The notes beneath the pieces are model-generated. The model did no database searches. It was not told where the DNA came from and saw only the letters and a program-made list of their open reading frames with translations. 64,000 bases of DNA from Diadema setosum (taxonomy: Eukaryota; Echinodermata; Echinoidea; Diadematoida; Diadematidae), in assembly GCF_964275005.1 (NCBI RefSeq), contig NC_092685.1, positions 15,412,579 through 15,476,578 of the forward strand. Reading direction: 5' to 3'. A program made the position numbers and the translations under genes. This document shows positions 1-12,671 of the stretch, in pieces. Position 1 is the first letter of the stretch, and each line of letters starts with the position of its first letter.

Positions 1-1462
1 AAGCACAGTTAGAATAGGGAAAAACTCGTCAATCGGAAATAGCGCCCGTACTGTCCAAGCCGCGCTACATGACGAGAACCTTTTTTTTTTTTCTGAGCAG
101 GGTCACTCGGGATTTAATTCCACCGAAGAACGTACTCCCTTTGAGAAAAAAAAAATAGTGTGGAGGATGAGAAATGATGGGAAAACTTTGAGATTGCATT
201 CGGCATTACTTCCGAATGAATTGCAAAACTGCATGATGATTAATTGTACCGCGAGCGCGAACTGTTCAAGAATTCCTGTATTCTCGATTGTAAGGTAAAC
301 CAGTGAAATGTGTGCAAAGTCACTCACCAGAAAAGAGAGACAATCACACGTGAGTTTTGCAGTGAGATTGCTCAACGTGGTTGGGTTCTATTCAGGATGA
401 TAAATAAAACATTGAACTGTTAACTCTTTCCAATTCTGCACATTACACTTTGTATTCAAATAGACACATTGATACATACACACAAGTATTCATATAATCT
501 TTATCTATTCTATTCAAAAATTGCTTGTTTCCGACCCGCCCCTATCAAAATCGATCACCAATATCTTCATTAATCATTTAGGCGTTTTGCAATAAACCAG
601 ACTTCAAAATTTCCATTGATATTTGATATCGCACTTTATTTGTGCTATTAGAGACAGAAACAATAGCAAGGCTGGATTCCAGTAAACACGGTAAAGAGAT
701 AAATCAGCGTCGAAACAACAACAGCGTCGAAACCTATACATTTAAGCCTACAGGAGCTTTGTCATTTAAAGTGTTTAATTTATTCAGAGCGGGTCAGTTT
801 CATAAAACAACGGTACCCACGTTAAGCATAATGAAATAAGGATATACTTTTTAGCAACTTCGATTCCCTTCGTCGAAAACACCTGACTTTACAGCACAGT
901 TTCATTGACGTTGATAGTTGTGCGACTGAACAAGCTTGCTTTTACGTAGGCTCCATCATATTTCTCGCATTTCGAACATAGCCCAACACTACCTCAAACA
1001 GACCTTTGTGTTTATATTGAGACAGACTGTTGTACAATCAGGTGAAATTTCACCTGAATTTATGTATTGCTATTTGGTATTGCATATTTTCTCTATGCCA
1101 TTTTCATGAGAAATATGAATATAAATGGGAATTGAAAAATTGAAATTGAAAATTGAAATTTAAAATTGAAACTTAACAGGATGAGGTGGTGAGGGGAAAA
1201 TTTCAGTCACTTCAGAAGGTGTCTTTTTTGTCTTTCTGTTTTTTGTTTGGAACAACGTGGATATACCAGAAGATAACAGATGGCAAATCTCCATCAGTCA
1301 TCAAAAAGACTTATTTTTTCTTTGTCCACGTTGAAAAAAAAAAAGAATGTTCAAATTTGGCAGCTCTGAGCTTGGTGCTCGGTGCTCGGTGCAGTTTCTC
1401 AGGCTCCAGCAGCAAAATCTTCGTGTCCCGTTCGCGTAAACTTCCTGATAAAAGTTCGCATC
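1..1462. other. Spacer or upstream intron without recognisable exon
   Basis: AT-rich sequence with poly-A and poly-T runs and a low-complexity stretch of AATTGAAA-like units at about 1125-1170. No reading frame here resembles the ligand-binding domain, M1 or M2 of the receptor gene that lies downstream, so if this is an intron of that gene it carries no exon I can see. Confidence 0.6.
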
Positions 1463-1832
1463 TTAAAGGGATAGTGTAGTTTTGGTTGAGATGGGGCTTT
1501 AGGTTTTCTACTTATTTTGTGAGATAGTGAGAAACCTCGATCCGATAAAATATGAGCATATGATTTTGAAAAGAATTCAAAATTTATTTTATGAAAATTG
1601 GTTTTGAAATGCCAGAGATATCCAAAAAACAAAGAGGCCCTAATAAAATTTGGGACTCAACTTTAATCAGGACCATTTTGTTTTCTTTTCTTTTTGTTTT
1701 TGTTTTTATATCTGGGCCATTTAAAACGGACTTTCAACAAATAAACTTTGAAATCCTCTTGGCCTTTAATATTTCATAACTGGTTTCTAATTATCTCACA
1801 AAATCTCAACCAAAATTATACCATTTCCTTAA
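1463..1832. mobile_element. TTAA-flanked foldback element, copy A
   Basis: About 370 bp bounded by TTAA on both sides. It starts TTAAAGGGATAGTGTAG and ends with a related inverted sequence (ATTATACCATTTCCTTAA). The inner part is an inverted repeat: 'ATGAAAATTGGTTTTGAAATG' in the left arm answers a diverged complement in the right arm. No coding capacity. It belongs to the same family as the copies at 2763, 28796, 32950, 53084, 57738 and 62816. TTAA targets with GGG-type ends are typical of piggyBac-like MITEs, but the family assignment is inference. Confidence 0.75.
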
Positions 1833-2762
1833 TACAGACTGTGTGCGTGGTTCAGACGCCACCATTATGACCTTCCCTTGGCATCGTACTTACTTCAGCT
1901 GTCGATTGGCTTAATTTTGACCAAGTTCGGGGTCAACTTCGCACGAAATTAAAAATTCCATAATCGTATTCCCACTTTGTGTCAATTTCGGAACAGTGTG
2001 GCGCCATCCTGAGAAGTTTCATTATACGATGTGATTTAAGGTGCGTGTGTGTGTGTGTGTGTTCTTTTATACAACTTGTGTAACGTCGAAGTATTTTGCA
2101 GAAGTGATGACGGTCAAATGACCCTTCACATAAGCAAATGCGTTCTCCTCGGTGCATAGCAAAAAGATCGTGCGACAAAATAATCATGATGGCTAAGGCA
2201 TGACCACACTTGATGCTTTTGTAATTTGCTGTGTCGGTCTTGCGTAGGCGCGTCATCATAAAATGTATTCCCGATGGGATATTACTTCATCAGCAAATTC
2301 AATTTATTAAAGGTTTACCAGGGCAGAGACATGGAGGCAAAATGCCACAGCCCTCGGTCATAGACACGAAAATATATACAAGAAGTATTTTGTGAGAAAA
2401 CAACGACCTACTTTCGGGTGCCAATATGTCAGTGTGAGGCTTAAGGCAGCTACGTGTGTAACATAGTTGATCTGCATAGTAAATTAAGAATATCAGTCCT
2501 AGATGCAGAGATTTCACTGTAAAACCATAATAGCGTTAAGTTCAGTGAGCTAAAAGAAAAAAAAAATGCACAGACTGTGATTTAAAAAATTGGCATTTGA
2601 TATATGTATATACCTTGCGTGAAAAAAAAAACCTGTCAATTTCTGTATGTCTCACACCTTCTTTAATGAATGATCGTTTCTAATAACAACTGAATAATGT
2701 GAATTGAGTAAACAAACGCAGATGTCATTATGCAATGCAGCAGAGAAGGCGAAAAACGTATA
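1833..2762. other. Spacer with a short GT microsatellite
   Basis: Contains a (GT)n run at about 2045-2061 and otherwise nothing recognisable. Reading frames here look like chance ORFs. Confidence 0.6.
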
Positions 2763-3164
2763 TCAAAGGTATGGGACAGTTTCGGTTGAGATGGGGTCTG
2801 AGGTTTTTAGTATTTTTTAATGATGATTTTTTTTTTCAGATAATGAGAAACCTCTTATGAAAGAACATATAATTCTAAGAGGAATTTAAAGTTTGTTTGA
2901 TGAAATTTTGTTTTGAAATGGCTGAGATATCCAAAAGAAAGCAATCCTAATAAAAGGTTGGACCCATCTTGTATCAGGATGGCTTTGTTTTATTTTGTTT
3001 TTAGATATCTCCGCCATTTTATAGCCAATTTTCATCAAACAAATTAACGTTAAGTTCTCTTGGAATTGTAGGCTTCTTAACATTTCATAAAATGATTTCT
3101 GAATACCTTGCAAAAACTTAAAAGCTGAATTCTCAGTTTAACCAATACTATACCATCCCTTTAA
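2763..3164. mobile_element. Foldback element, copy B
   Basis: Second member of the foldback family. The left end is diverged (TCAAAGGTATGGGACAG). The right end is a good match (ACTATACCATCCCTTTAA). The arms carry the paired core 'TTTTGAAATGGCTGAGATATC' and its complement around 2915-3025. Non-coding. Confidence 0.7.
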
Positions 3165-6040
3165 TAGACATGGTTAATATTTACGTCATGGTTATTCTAA
3201 AAGACTCTATTGCTATGCGTGAATACTATGTGGTTCGTGTCCTAAAAATAGACTAAAAACCTATACTGTTCAAGCTATCCTCGTAATCACAATAACTCTT
3301 AGCTGTTAGGTACATGAGAGAAATATGTCGGCGCCAGGCAATGTCAGGCATGAAAATAATCGAAAATAATCATATTTTCAAAAGGATAACACTTGCAATG
3401 TCAACGGTTGAAAAAAAAAAATCTAAAAACACTGAAAAAACTATATTGTTAAACATAAGTTATATGGTCAGCTTTACCAGTACCTTCAATATAAGATTTT
3501 CCCTATGTAGCTGAGTTACAAAAATCAGATCCATCCTCTTCCGTTCTTGGGACTACGACAACCATCGTGCTTTCGTATTTTTCCCATCAAGAAATAATGA
3601 GGCTGCAGGGGACTTCCCGCATATTGGAGTTCTGGTGATCTTTGAGATTAAAAAAAAAAAAACCCAGAACAATCAGTTGTTGTTACTTTGTGCATGGAAA
3701 ATATCTATATATCAAAAAAAAAAAGTCATGTACTTCTTTGTTTCGATGCTAACGATTTACTGCAGCTTCCTAGTGCTCAAGTATGGCATTAGTAAAAGTG
3801 TTACAAGGTATCGAAAATTCCGCCAATATTGTATTGACCAGTGTTTTTTTTTTAACCTTACTTGATACTTCATTGTGTTCTTATTCCATGACGTAATTTT
3901 CGAGTGTGATATGCGGGAAAGAAGGTTGCAGGTATTACACGTTATTCTTCCGTTTTGTTGTGATCTACAGGACGGTGTCCTCACTTTATGACCAAGTTTT
4001 ATTGAAATCGAGAGTGTGCAATGAAAATACATTGGAGTTTTATACTGGAAGAGACTATATACGAAGTATATATGGCATGCGTGGACATCGAACCGGCAGA
4101 AATTTCTACTTGAATTTCCAATCGAAGTGTAGTAAAGGTCATATAGGTGGACATTGTACATCGGTCTCTGGCTGAAAGCTGAAAGCATTTTTCAATATCA
4201 TATATAGGAATACAAGATATGATATTGTGTTTCCGTGATTTCATTTTCCCCGAAGCTTTCTCGGCATTTACAGTATAATTAATGATTCGTTTCCATGAAA
4301 GGCAGAAGAGACTTTGTAGCAAAGCTGTCCGGTTGTCTTGTTGCTGTTGTTGTTATTGTTTTGTTTGAATATGCTTCTTTATTGGTTACCTTGACTTACA
4401 AGAGTGTATACCTCGAATTCGTTTTACTATAGTTGACGGTGCAATCGAATAATGCTGTGCAGAAGTTTGTATAAAGTAGTTCTCTACTCTATTTTGTTAT
4501 GAAATAGTAAATATTTCTGAAGTCGAGGGAAAACTTGAATCAAAATTGAATGCATCAGTCGGCATTTTTATGGAAAAAGTGGGTTTTCCACTTTATTAAA
4601 AAAAAAAAGCTTCCCCTTTCCCGAATGTTTTTGTTAGTTACTATTTGTTAATATTGCTGCCTATAATTCGTAATAGCTATTTCAATAAAGCATATTCTTA
4701 ATAGGGAGAGCAATTTATTCAGAATGGGAGTTTGAATTGTTTTCGTCTGATAGCCAAGACGTCAAATGTCAACAGCTCCTGTACACCAATGATGACTCGA
4801 TTGGGGGGGGGGGGGAGGAAAGTAAGTGACCATGGCCCTCGTACTATTGCAGCAACCAAGAGGACTTCTCGATGGAAAATTCGCCATCAAATATAGAAAT
4901 GCGTCCATTTAGGTACTTAGACTTCCAGGCTCGCGATTGAGTGATGGTTGCTTTCTCCCGTCATGTTGCTGATGTTGTTTTTCCGTTTCTTTGTATTATA
5001 TTGACAAGTCTGCTTTCAATGAGATGGATATTATTAGACTCTTGACCATGTGACTGACGTCTGCCATATATACTATGAGAGTTCATTTAGGTCTCGCGGT
5101 GAAATGGCTCTCAATTGATTGGTGCATGTTGATTCGAATGAATGCATTTGATACAACAGATTGCGGTAAAACACACAAACGCATATACACATACGCACGC
5201 ACATGCTCATCAGATGTAGAAAGTACATCTAGCTGCTGTCTTGTATGCCTAGTTAGTGGTCACTGCCTTCATCATTTCAAACGTATTATTTTCATTTTGT
5301 GTCCACAGAGTTTTCATTTGTTATTGGCTTCATGTTTGTGTGTGTATGAGGGTTTTTTCCCCTCAAGTGTGAGATGATCTCCATTGCCATTACTAGCATG
5401 CTTTTGATCCACAAACACACCACACGTATACACATGAACCCTGAGACTGTGATTCCATAACAGTGTTTCCTCATTATATTTCTTTCTTTTTTTTGGGGGG
5501 GGGGAGAAAATGTTGGGAAGCTAAACGCTCAAAGCTTATGAGAAAGAGATTTCCATCATGTACAAGATACAATGAGAACCCATAGTTATGGCCAAAATCA
5601 CAGACATAGTAGTAGTTATCCTCATATGAACACTTCTTTGAACGGATGTAAATTTTCTTTATAGGAAAGGTAAGCAAAGATTGATCCACAATATACGCAA
5701 CAGATGCACAAAACAAAAGTTCCCCCGATTGAACAAAAAAAAAAAAAAAAAAGCACCAGAGTCAGTACCCTATATACACCGATCCCCAACAGTCCCCCAC
5801 CACTATTTCTATAGGGGGGAAAAAATAAAAGAAAAAATGGAGGATGTTCCAAAGGAAAATTTCAGTGACCTTTGTCCTCCATTCGTGTCTACATAGACGA
5901 GTAAGAAACATTGTGCAGACATGTTTCCGTAATTAATAGGAGTCTACGACTTCAACGTTTTGATGTATGGTGGAAGCCGGAGAAGAGTTTTGTTAAGAAA
6001 TACAATATAATATAAAAGCCGACCAAGTATTATTTGTTAC
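3165..6040. other. Spacer or intron without recognisable exon
   Basis: AT-rich with homopolymer runs, including a poly-G tract at about 4803-4816 and poly-A at 5736-5752. No exon with flanking splice sites that I can defend, and no transposon ends recognised. Confidence 0.55.
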
Positions 6041-6205
6041 ATTATTTGTTACCCCAAGGTTCCACAATTATGTTTTCTTTTCAATTTTACTTTGTTTTGA
6101 TTATGTAACCTTATTCTCTGTTACCAATGAAAGTGAAATGTTTATGTTCTTTTCGAAAAATGAAATAAAGTTCGAATTGAATTGAATTGAATTGAATTGA
6201 ATTAT
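6041..6205 (+). mobile_element. 3' tail of a non-LTR (LINE) retrotransposon
   Basis: The sequence ends AAATAAAGTTCGAATTGAATTG followed by about six GAATT units (about 6174-6203). An AATAAAG signal running into a short tandem tail of ATTGA type is the usual 3' end of CR1/L2-type LINEs in marine invertebrates. Only the non-coding tail is visible; no reverse-transcriptase frame was found upstream, so this is a strongly 5'-truncated copy. The exact left boundary is uncertain. It lies about 120 bp before the receptor exon at 6326. Confidence 0.5.
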
Positions 6206-6325
6206 AACCAACAATCAATGTGGATGGAGTGTATCAAATATCGTGTAACTGAGCACAGTGATCTCAATGGTACAGTGTTTGCTGATACAGCAATATTTTG
6301 TCTTTCTCCCGTGCTTTCTTTACAG

Positions 6326-6533
6326 TGACTTTCTTTTTCATCATGATCGCCCTGGGATGCGGGGCCGTCGTGTGCGCCGTCATCGTCCTCCGCATTTACC
6401 ACACGGGCGGCGAGCGACAGATGCCCTCGTGGTTACGATACATGATCATCCGGCGTCTGCAGCGCCTCCGCAGAAGACGACACAGTCTCCCCGAGGTGGT
6501 AACCGTTGCCGAAAATCCGTCGAGGGAGACGAA
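6326..6533 (+). CDS. Receptor exon: M3, MX helix and start of cytoplasmic loop
   Basis: Acceptor TTTCTTTACAG ends at 6325; donor GTATGC begins at 6534. The exon starts with the last two bases of a split codon and ends with two bases of the lysine codon. It encodes most of M3 and the basic segment RRLQRLRRRRHSL. Confidence 0.83.
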
Positions 6534-8202
6534 GTATGCTTCTTTTATCATTACCACTCTGTCTGAAAGAGTCTTTTTTTTTTCATCTCTCTTTTCAGAG
6601 GTCAACTACCTCAACACTTAATCGATCCGTTTTTAGCTCCTTTCTGCACCCTCAGGACATAACTTAGAGACAGGCGCGCGAATCATAGTCTTCATGTTCT
6701 TCATGTCTCAAAATTAGCAGTGAGGCAGAAAACGATCACAGCTGTTGTAGTTATGGCAGAATGTTAATGGTTATTGGTGGTAGAGCTTTACGGCTAATGA
6801 TTGTCGCTTCAGTCTAATTGGACCTATACATTATGACTTTCGAAGGAGTGGGCATTGCGTCATATCGTCTCCTCAACCGCTGCCAACATGAAGAATGCGA
6901 ATAATTCCTCAAAATTTCAAAAGAAAAACCCTGACAAAACCTTCAAAGTATGGTTTCCAATAAGGCAGAGCAAAGGGTTGCTACGTCACGTTCCTGTCTA
7001 TCGTCATAATAGTTATGATGTGCCATGCACAAATAGCGTAAAATCTCAATGATGATAATGATTATATTTCTCCCTTTTTAGTACTGTGTTTCCTTTGATC
7101 ATTTCAGGAGCATTTTGTAAAGCTGTTTCTTTTTTCGAAGGCTTTTATATGAGAAAACCATTAATGCGCAGTTGTAGCATTCTTAGAGAACCTGTTACAA
7201 ACATTACTTATCGTATGGCACAATGTGCCTGATCAGTGCTGGTTGATAGGTTACCTACTATTTACTAACTAATGCTAGTCACCTGGGGCCCATGGTAGTG
7301 ACAGTGCTAAGATGCGCGATAATGATGAATGTTCTTTCAAAAGACGTGTGCCATATACAGGTTATGCAACCACAGTAAAAAAAAAAAAAAAATGAAATCA
7401 GGTATATATACCGCCAAGTCTTGTTGACCTCTTCCAAATAATGTTGTGTCATTATACGTAGCACCTTTGGTAGGTTTCATTTTGTGAAGGTCTACAGGCC
7501 ATAAAATAAGGAAGAATAATGTCTTTCTATATATTTTCTACAAATGGATTGCAGATGTTTCTAATCAAAGCACATGTCAATGTTCTCTTTAGATTTGTGT
7601 TGTTTGATAATCCCATATCATGTGTCTATGATTTAAGGCAAAAACAAAAACAAAAACAAAAACCTCAACAGCAACAACAAAGTGTTGCTTTTGCTAGAGT
7701 GGCCTTCCTTCTTCAAATAGTTCAATAGATTGATATTGCTAATAACACACAGAACCTTTGTGTGTATGTGTGTAATGTTTGGTTTGGTTTGGTTTTTGTC
7801 GTTAAAAAAAAAAAAAAAAAAAATTATTTTTATTCCCCGATCAGGACCTACAATAACATCGAGAGCCCCAACGGCAAGGCTCCCCAAATCATGCGGCAGA
7901 GCAACTCGCACTCCCACGCCCACACCCACGGCAACGATAGCGGAAGCGAGGAGGTGCACGACAACGAAAACAGCCAGCTGTACGAGCCGCAACTCATCGA
8001 CCACAAGCTCCAGATGAAGGCTCGGATTCACCACCGGCGCGACAGTCGGAACAAAGAACTAAACGCCATGTTGTGGCGCGAGTTCGCCCTCGCCCTCGAC
8101 AAGGGACTCGGCATGTTTGTGGCCATGATCATTGTCGGCGAGTGTCTGTACTGTATGATCATCTTCATCGCCATGCCGCACTGGGATTTGAAACAACCGT
8201 GA
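6326..8202 (+). CDS. Nicotinic acetylcholine receptor-like Cys-loop channel subunit (3' part: M3 to C-terminus)
   Basis: Two exons, 6326-6533 and 7845-8202, joined by a 1311-bp GT-AG intron. The junction restores a lysine codon (AA|G), so the phases agree. The encoded segment begins inside transmembrane helix M3 (FFIMIALGCGAVVCAVIVL), runs through 'HTGGERQMPSWLRYMIIRRL', which matches the M3-MX link and amphipathic MX helix of nicotinic receptors (compare MPxW), then a hydrophilic cytoplasmic loop with a His-rich stretch. It ends with WREFALALDKGLGMF and M4, a short extracellular tail (MPHWDLKQP) and a TGA. The W..(F/Y)A...D(K/R) lead into M4 is typical of nicotinic subunits. The ligand-binding domain, Cys-loop, M1 and M2 are missing and must lie left of the window, so the subunit class cannot be told. 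Expected role: pentameric cation channel in the plasma membrane. Confidence 0.85.
7845..8202 (+). CDS. Receptor terminal coding exon: cytoplasmic loop, M4, stop
   Basis: Acceptor TTCCCCGATCAG ends at 7844. The exon carries the His-rich 'SNSHSHAHTHGND', a charged pre-M4 helix (KARIHHRRDSRNKELNAML) and M4 (MFVAMIIVGECLYCMIIFIA). The stop is TGA at 8200-8202. Base composition is clearly more GC-rich than the flanks, as expected for a real exon. Confidence 0.87.
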
Positions 8203-9219
8203 GCGAGGAGAGTCGGTTTTCCTACAAATCGTTGATCACTCGACCGCAGCTTGAATGGTGTTTGTTGAAATTAGAAACTAGCTTCATGCAGGAAGATCCC
8301 ATCGACTAAGACTTTGCTTTCTATACCGGATCAATGGGCTCATCGAGTCGAGAGGTTTCTGAAAGCGTTTCCCTGTGGGGGAAAGCTAGCAAACATCGAC
8401 CTGTGGCGTACATGGCAGAGTTGTCACCGTCAGTGCATAGACTGTCTTATCAACGGTTACGCTGCAAAGCATAAACAAAGAAAAACTCAAATCCCAACCA
8501 TATATTTGAAGCTTGTCATTTATGTATTGCTCAGACTCTCCAGATATGACAACAAGAATGCTGAGGACTATGCGATTAGTGGTCATGAGGAAAAGATAAA
8601 GAGAAAGAAAGAGAAATTAGGGCCGATTCGTGTTTATTATATTGTATCTATAATGACGTTTACGATGACGAGGTCTTGTTCAAGATGGCTGTGCTTTTCA
8701 CTTTTTTTTTAATCGCTCGTTAATAACACCAAAATGCGCTAATGCAACTTGGAAAGCACACTGTACGCATAGGCCCATGGTACTTACTTAACAACCCATT
8801 CCATTTTACCCCATTCTTTTGAAAAATAAGCAAAATCATATTTGAAGTTGGGATTCAAAAATTAATGCGATTTGGAAATAATTTATCGTTAAAAGAGATT
8901 ATAATCATTTCAGCTGGAATAAAACATAGAAAGCCTTGTGTACGACTCGATGTCACAATCCAAGGTAGCAAAGAATAATGTTTGATTTGCTCACAAAAAA
9001 ATACCCACAAAAAAAAAAGAAGAACTACATTCAGCATTCAAGTATTTACCAAATAGTTAACACCATAAATGCTATGCCGGGGCAACCTTTCAAAATAATT
9101 CTGATACAATAGTTGATATGAACAATAACAATGACTCCTGTTTCGATAACTACTTGTCTCGTTGATAACAAACACTCGATATATTTAGCAGATAGACTGC
9201 ACTTTTGGGTATGTCTACA
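8203..9219 (+). other. Receptor 3' UTR and spacer
   Basis: Non-coding sequence after the receptor stop. An AATAAA at 8918-8923 is the first plausible polyadenylation signal, but without transcript data the 3' end is unknown. Confidence 0.4.
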
Positions 9220-9703
9220 TTATCTGTAATTGATGAATCGGTCCATTGTCAAATGAAATGACTCAGTTACTACGTAGCAACGACAATCCGAGCCATATAA
9301 CATCCATTTCTCCCGGGACGGTTTCCATCCGTCAAGAAAATTGCTTTTGAGATTTTTGACGGCACAAGTGCCCTTCAACGAGCGATTCTTTCCGGTATCC
9401 GAGAGATAATGAATACGAATTTGGATTCCAGGGAAGAACTCAACGTGAGGGATCGTTGAGAACATTGATTTTGATTGATTAATATTGATATTATGATATT
9501 TTCATTTTTTCTGCGTCCTCCATCCGCAAAGATGCGTTGTGATAAGCCACTCTGTCATCATAAGAGAAAGTGTGCAACAAAGAATTTGTCGCCGTAGGAG
9601 GCAACCTGTAGACGTTCTGCGCTCGAGCGAATGAAGGAAATATCCATGAGTTGAAGAGCTCCTGAATGTATAGTGCTAATGCAAACATCGTGGTACGCTT
9701 CAT
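9220..9703 (-). other. Two adjacent minus-strand ORFs of unclear status
   Basis: Minus-strand frames 9703-9491 (70 residues) and 9465-9220 (about 80 residues) lie back to back in sequence less AT-rich than its surroundings. The first starts MKRTTMFALALYIQ and has a signal-peptide-like N-terminus with a possible Ala-Arg-Ala cleavage site before QNVYRLPP. The second contains GTCAVKNLKSNFLDGW and GSDCRCYVV. I recognise no domain in either. They may be a small secreted-protein gene, a decayed gene or chance. Confidence 0.2.
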
Positions 9704-12671
9704 GGCACGAGCGAGAGTGGTCGTATGAGTAGGCCTACACAGAATTAACCGAGAGGATCATTTATCCAACAGAAATGCACGTGTTACTCGCGAGCATTAT
9801 CCTCTCATGAATGGCGACAATTCATTGAAGAAAAAAAAATACATTCATCTGGTAATTTTCACAGAGGCGGACGATATTTCTTGATAGAGTAAGTGGGTAT
9901 ATAACGGCATGCCGCTTCCGTGACCCATCATGCATTGTGGAGTGGAAAACGGGTCGTTGAAATGATACCATCACCACTGGAAATCGAAGAGGCCATACAG
10001 CTTGTAATCTCTAGTCATACACTAGACTGTGACGATAATCAGACAATATAGCATACTAAGTGCACTAACCGTTGGTGAAAGTGCACTGTGATCAAGCAGC
10101 CCGCCATTTTCTTTTTTATGGTTCTGACAAACTTTCTTAAGTATAATCATTTTGTGTAACTGTCTTGCAACCTTGTGAACGTTCCCAAAGTGATTAGAAA
10201 TTAATGACATATGACTAGAACGAATGATGTGATTGTCATGCTAGATTTATTTGATTGCGTAAATGATGTTATGAAATTATCCCTCAATGTTATCTATATT
10301 TTTGTTTTCCAAGCGGAAGTTGCTCATACGTTGTTTAATTGGCTTTTTTCCGTTCGTGCAAGCCCAGAAGCTTACATGAAATCGGACACGTATAGGTGGT
10401 GGTGGTACTCATGCGATATTTCGCATCGTTGCTAAAGAATTATCGACGCAGGCTTTATCTCAGTTATGCGCAGATTCAACGGACACAAATTTTCACGTTA
10501 TCACTTATTATTGTAAGCTGCATGAAGAGTCACGTGTCATCGCTGTGCCGACACACGGACTTCGGATGCAATCGGTCCAGACCGGACACGATCAGAAGCG
10601 ATCGCAAAAGAAATATATGACACCCTCGCTGCAGGATTGCCTTCCATGATCACATTATTCATCCCTAACACGTATTTCTCGTCGCTGATTTTTTTTTTTC
10701 TGTCCTCACTGGCGGCCATATTTCAATTCAATAGTTCCGGACATTGTCCCCCAAGATGCCACCTTTGTAAAAGTGTAGAGCTGGTGGCTTTGCTTCATGT
10801 TGCGTTTTGTGGTAGTTAGTTTTGCCAATGTGCACGGTTGCGGCATAAGGATGGCTTGTAGTGATCGTGCGTGGCGTTGCACAAAAAGTTATAATAGATG
10901 TAGTGCGTACCATTATTGGTTATTATTGATTATTAGAAATCTTACGCCAAAAAGAAAGACCGCAAACGACTCTGACAGGTAATGGTTGTGTAAACAAGAC
11001 ATTGTCTCCAGAATCGTGTCACAAGGCTCGCGATGAAATTTATGTTGATTCTGGAATCTTTGCCGGTCGAGATTTCTAACATTGTTAATATTATTATTTG
11101 TTTGACACATTCTATTTTACTCTATTGTACCATACCAATTCGTTATTGCTGTTGTTGTTATTATTTTGGAACAATATAATTGCAAGTATCAAGTTTTGTT
11201 TCTATGCGTCTTCATGCTTATCGTCAAGAATAACGTTGGTACTCATTTCACGTGCGCTGGCCGTGGCGTAAAATGGCGCCAAGAAGAGGTATTTTCAGAA
11301 CATAGAACAAGAAGGTTATTCTGATTAGAAAGAGGAGGGCGTCTCCGGTATTACGTGTTATATGTGGAAGAAGCTGAAAAAATGACTATAGTGCTTATGA
11401 CCAAAGGTGCTGATACAATTGGTGATGAGTTATAGCACACATTTTGCTGGAAAAAGAGTTTTTCAGTTACACAAAGATGCTCGCGATGCATAGTTAGTGT
11501 ATATCGCGATTACGTCATTATTGTAATCAATGTCATAATTGTAATCTGTGTAAATGCTCAGTTCTTTTTCATCTGAACATTTATTGCGGTGTTTATCAGG
11601 ATGCAAACATACAGTACATGCAGGGGCCAAGTTATCCTTAGCTTATGTTCATGACCATCTTGTACAGTGTAAATATACTGTCAGAAAACGCATCTTCCAT
11701 GTTTATGGCGTTCAGATTATGGTATATATCACTGCAATAACCCCATGGTTTTGGGTTCCTGTCTGTGTGCATTTGTATAATATGTGAAAACATAGTGGAT
11801 CCTACCAAAGTGTACATTCTAATCCACGTGGTGTTCAGAGCCCCTGTATTATATTGCATACATTCATGACTGTATATAGTTTTGTATTTCGCGGAACATA
11901 TCTTTTAAAAATGAAAATTGTACTGTATGCCAGCAAAAGACAAAATAAATGATGAAGGAAAATATTAGTAATTCTAAGATATGAGTCATAGCCATAGAAT
12001 TACACGTAATCATCAATTAAAGTATCCATGTCTACTGCAAGACAATATTGTAATTTGTTCGACCGCCAGTCATTAAGATTATGTGGTTCATATTATTTGT
12101 ATCTTGTAACCTCGATCGTGCGTTTTGCTAAGATATACTTTTACACTTCAATGATTGTGTGGCAGTTACCTACTTATGATGTGAGTTTTGATATCTATAG
12201 TGTTTCCTGTAGATAGATAAAATATTTTTTTCAACTAAATCCAGAAGCAACTGTCATGATGAAATTAGCAGACCAAAATGATAGCATCAAACATTACATT
12301 ACACCACTGAGAGCAAGTTCGTAACGCACTTCATATCTTGCAGTTATGAATGAACGGTGAATGCCTATACTTCTTATTGTGTAGATGAATAGGCCTATAC
12401 ATGATAATGTGCAGATGAGAAGTTCGTTGTTGATTTCAGTAATATGAAACGCATTCTTCCAGCCTAAGAATGAATAAGAAAGCGGAAAATTGATTCGCGC
12501 TCGACGTCATTGTGAATTTTGTCAAAATATTGTGTGCATGATTTCATAAGCCGATTAACTTCATTTTTACAATTGTGATTTTTAGATATAGTAACATAAT
12601 GTACTCCATTACGTGCCTAGCGTCCCACCCAGTATTTTCTTCGACATGCGCAATTATGTATTACATTCATA
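9704..12671. other. Spacer without recognisable gene
   Basis: AT-rich sequence between the receptor and the dioxygenase gene. Short ORFs on both strands have no domain signature and no convincing splice frame. No transposon ends recognised. Confidence 0.5.

Noticed and set aside
1-6300. Search for upstream exons (Cys-loop, M1-M2) of the receptor
   Set aside because: No plus-strand frame shows the Cys-loop or M1-M2 motifs, so the missing exons are placed outside the window.
6396-6605. Minus-strand ORF over the receptor exon
   Set aside because: Antisense shadow of the M3/MX exon; no independent support.
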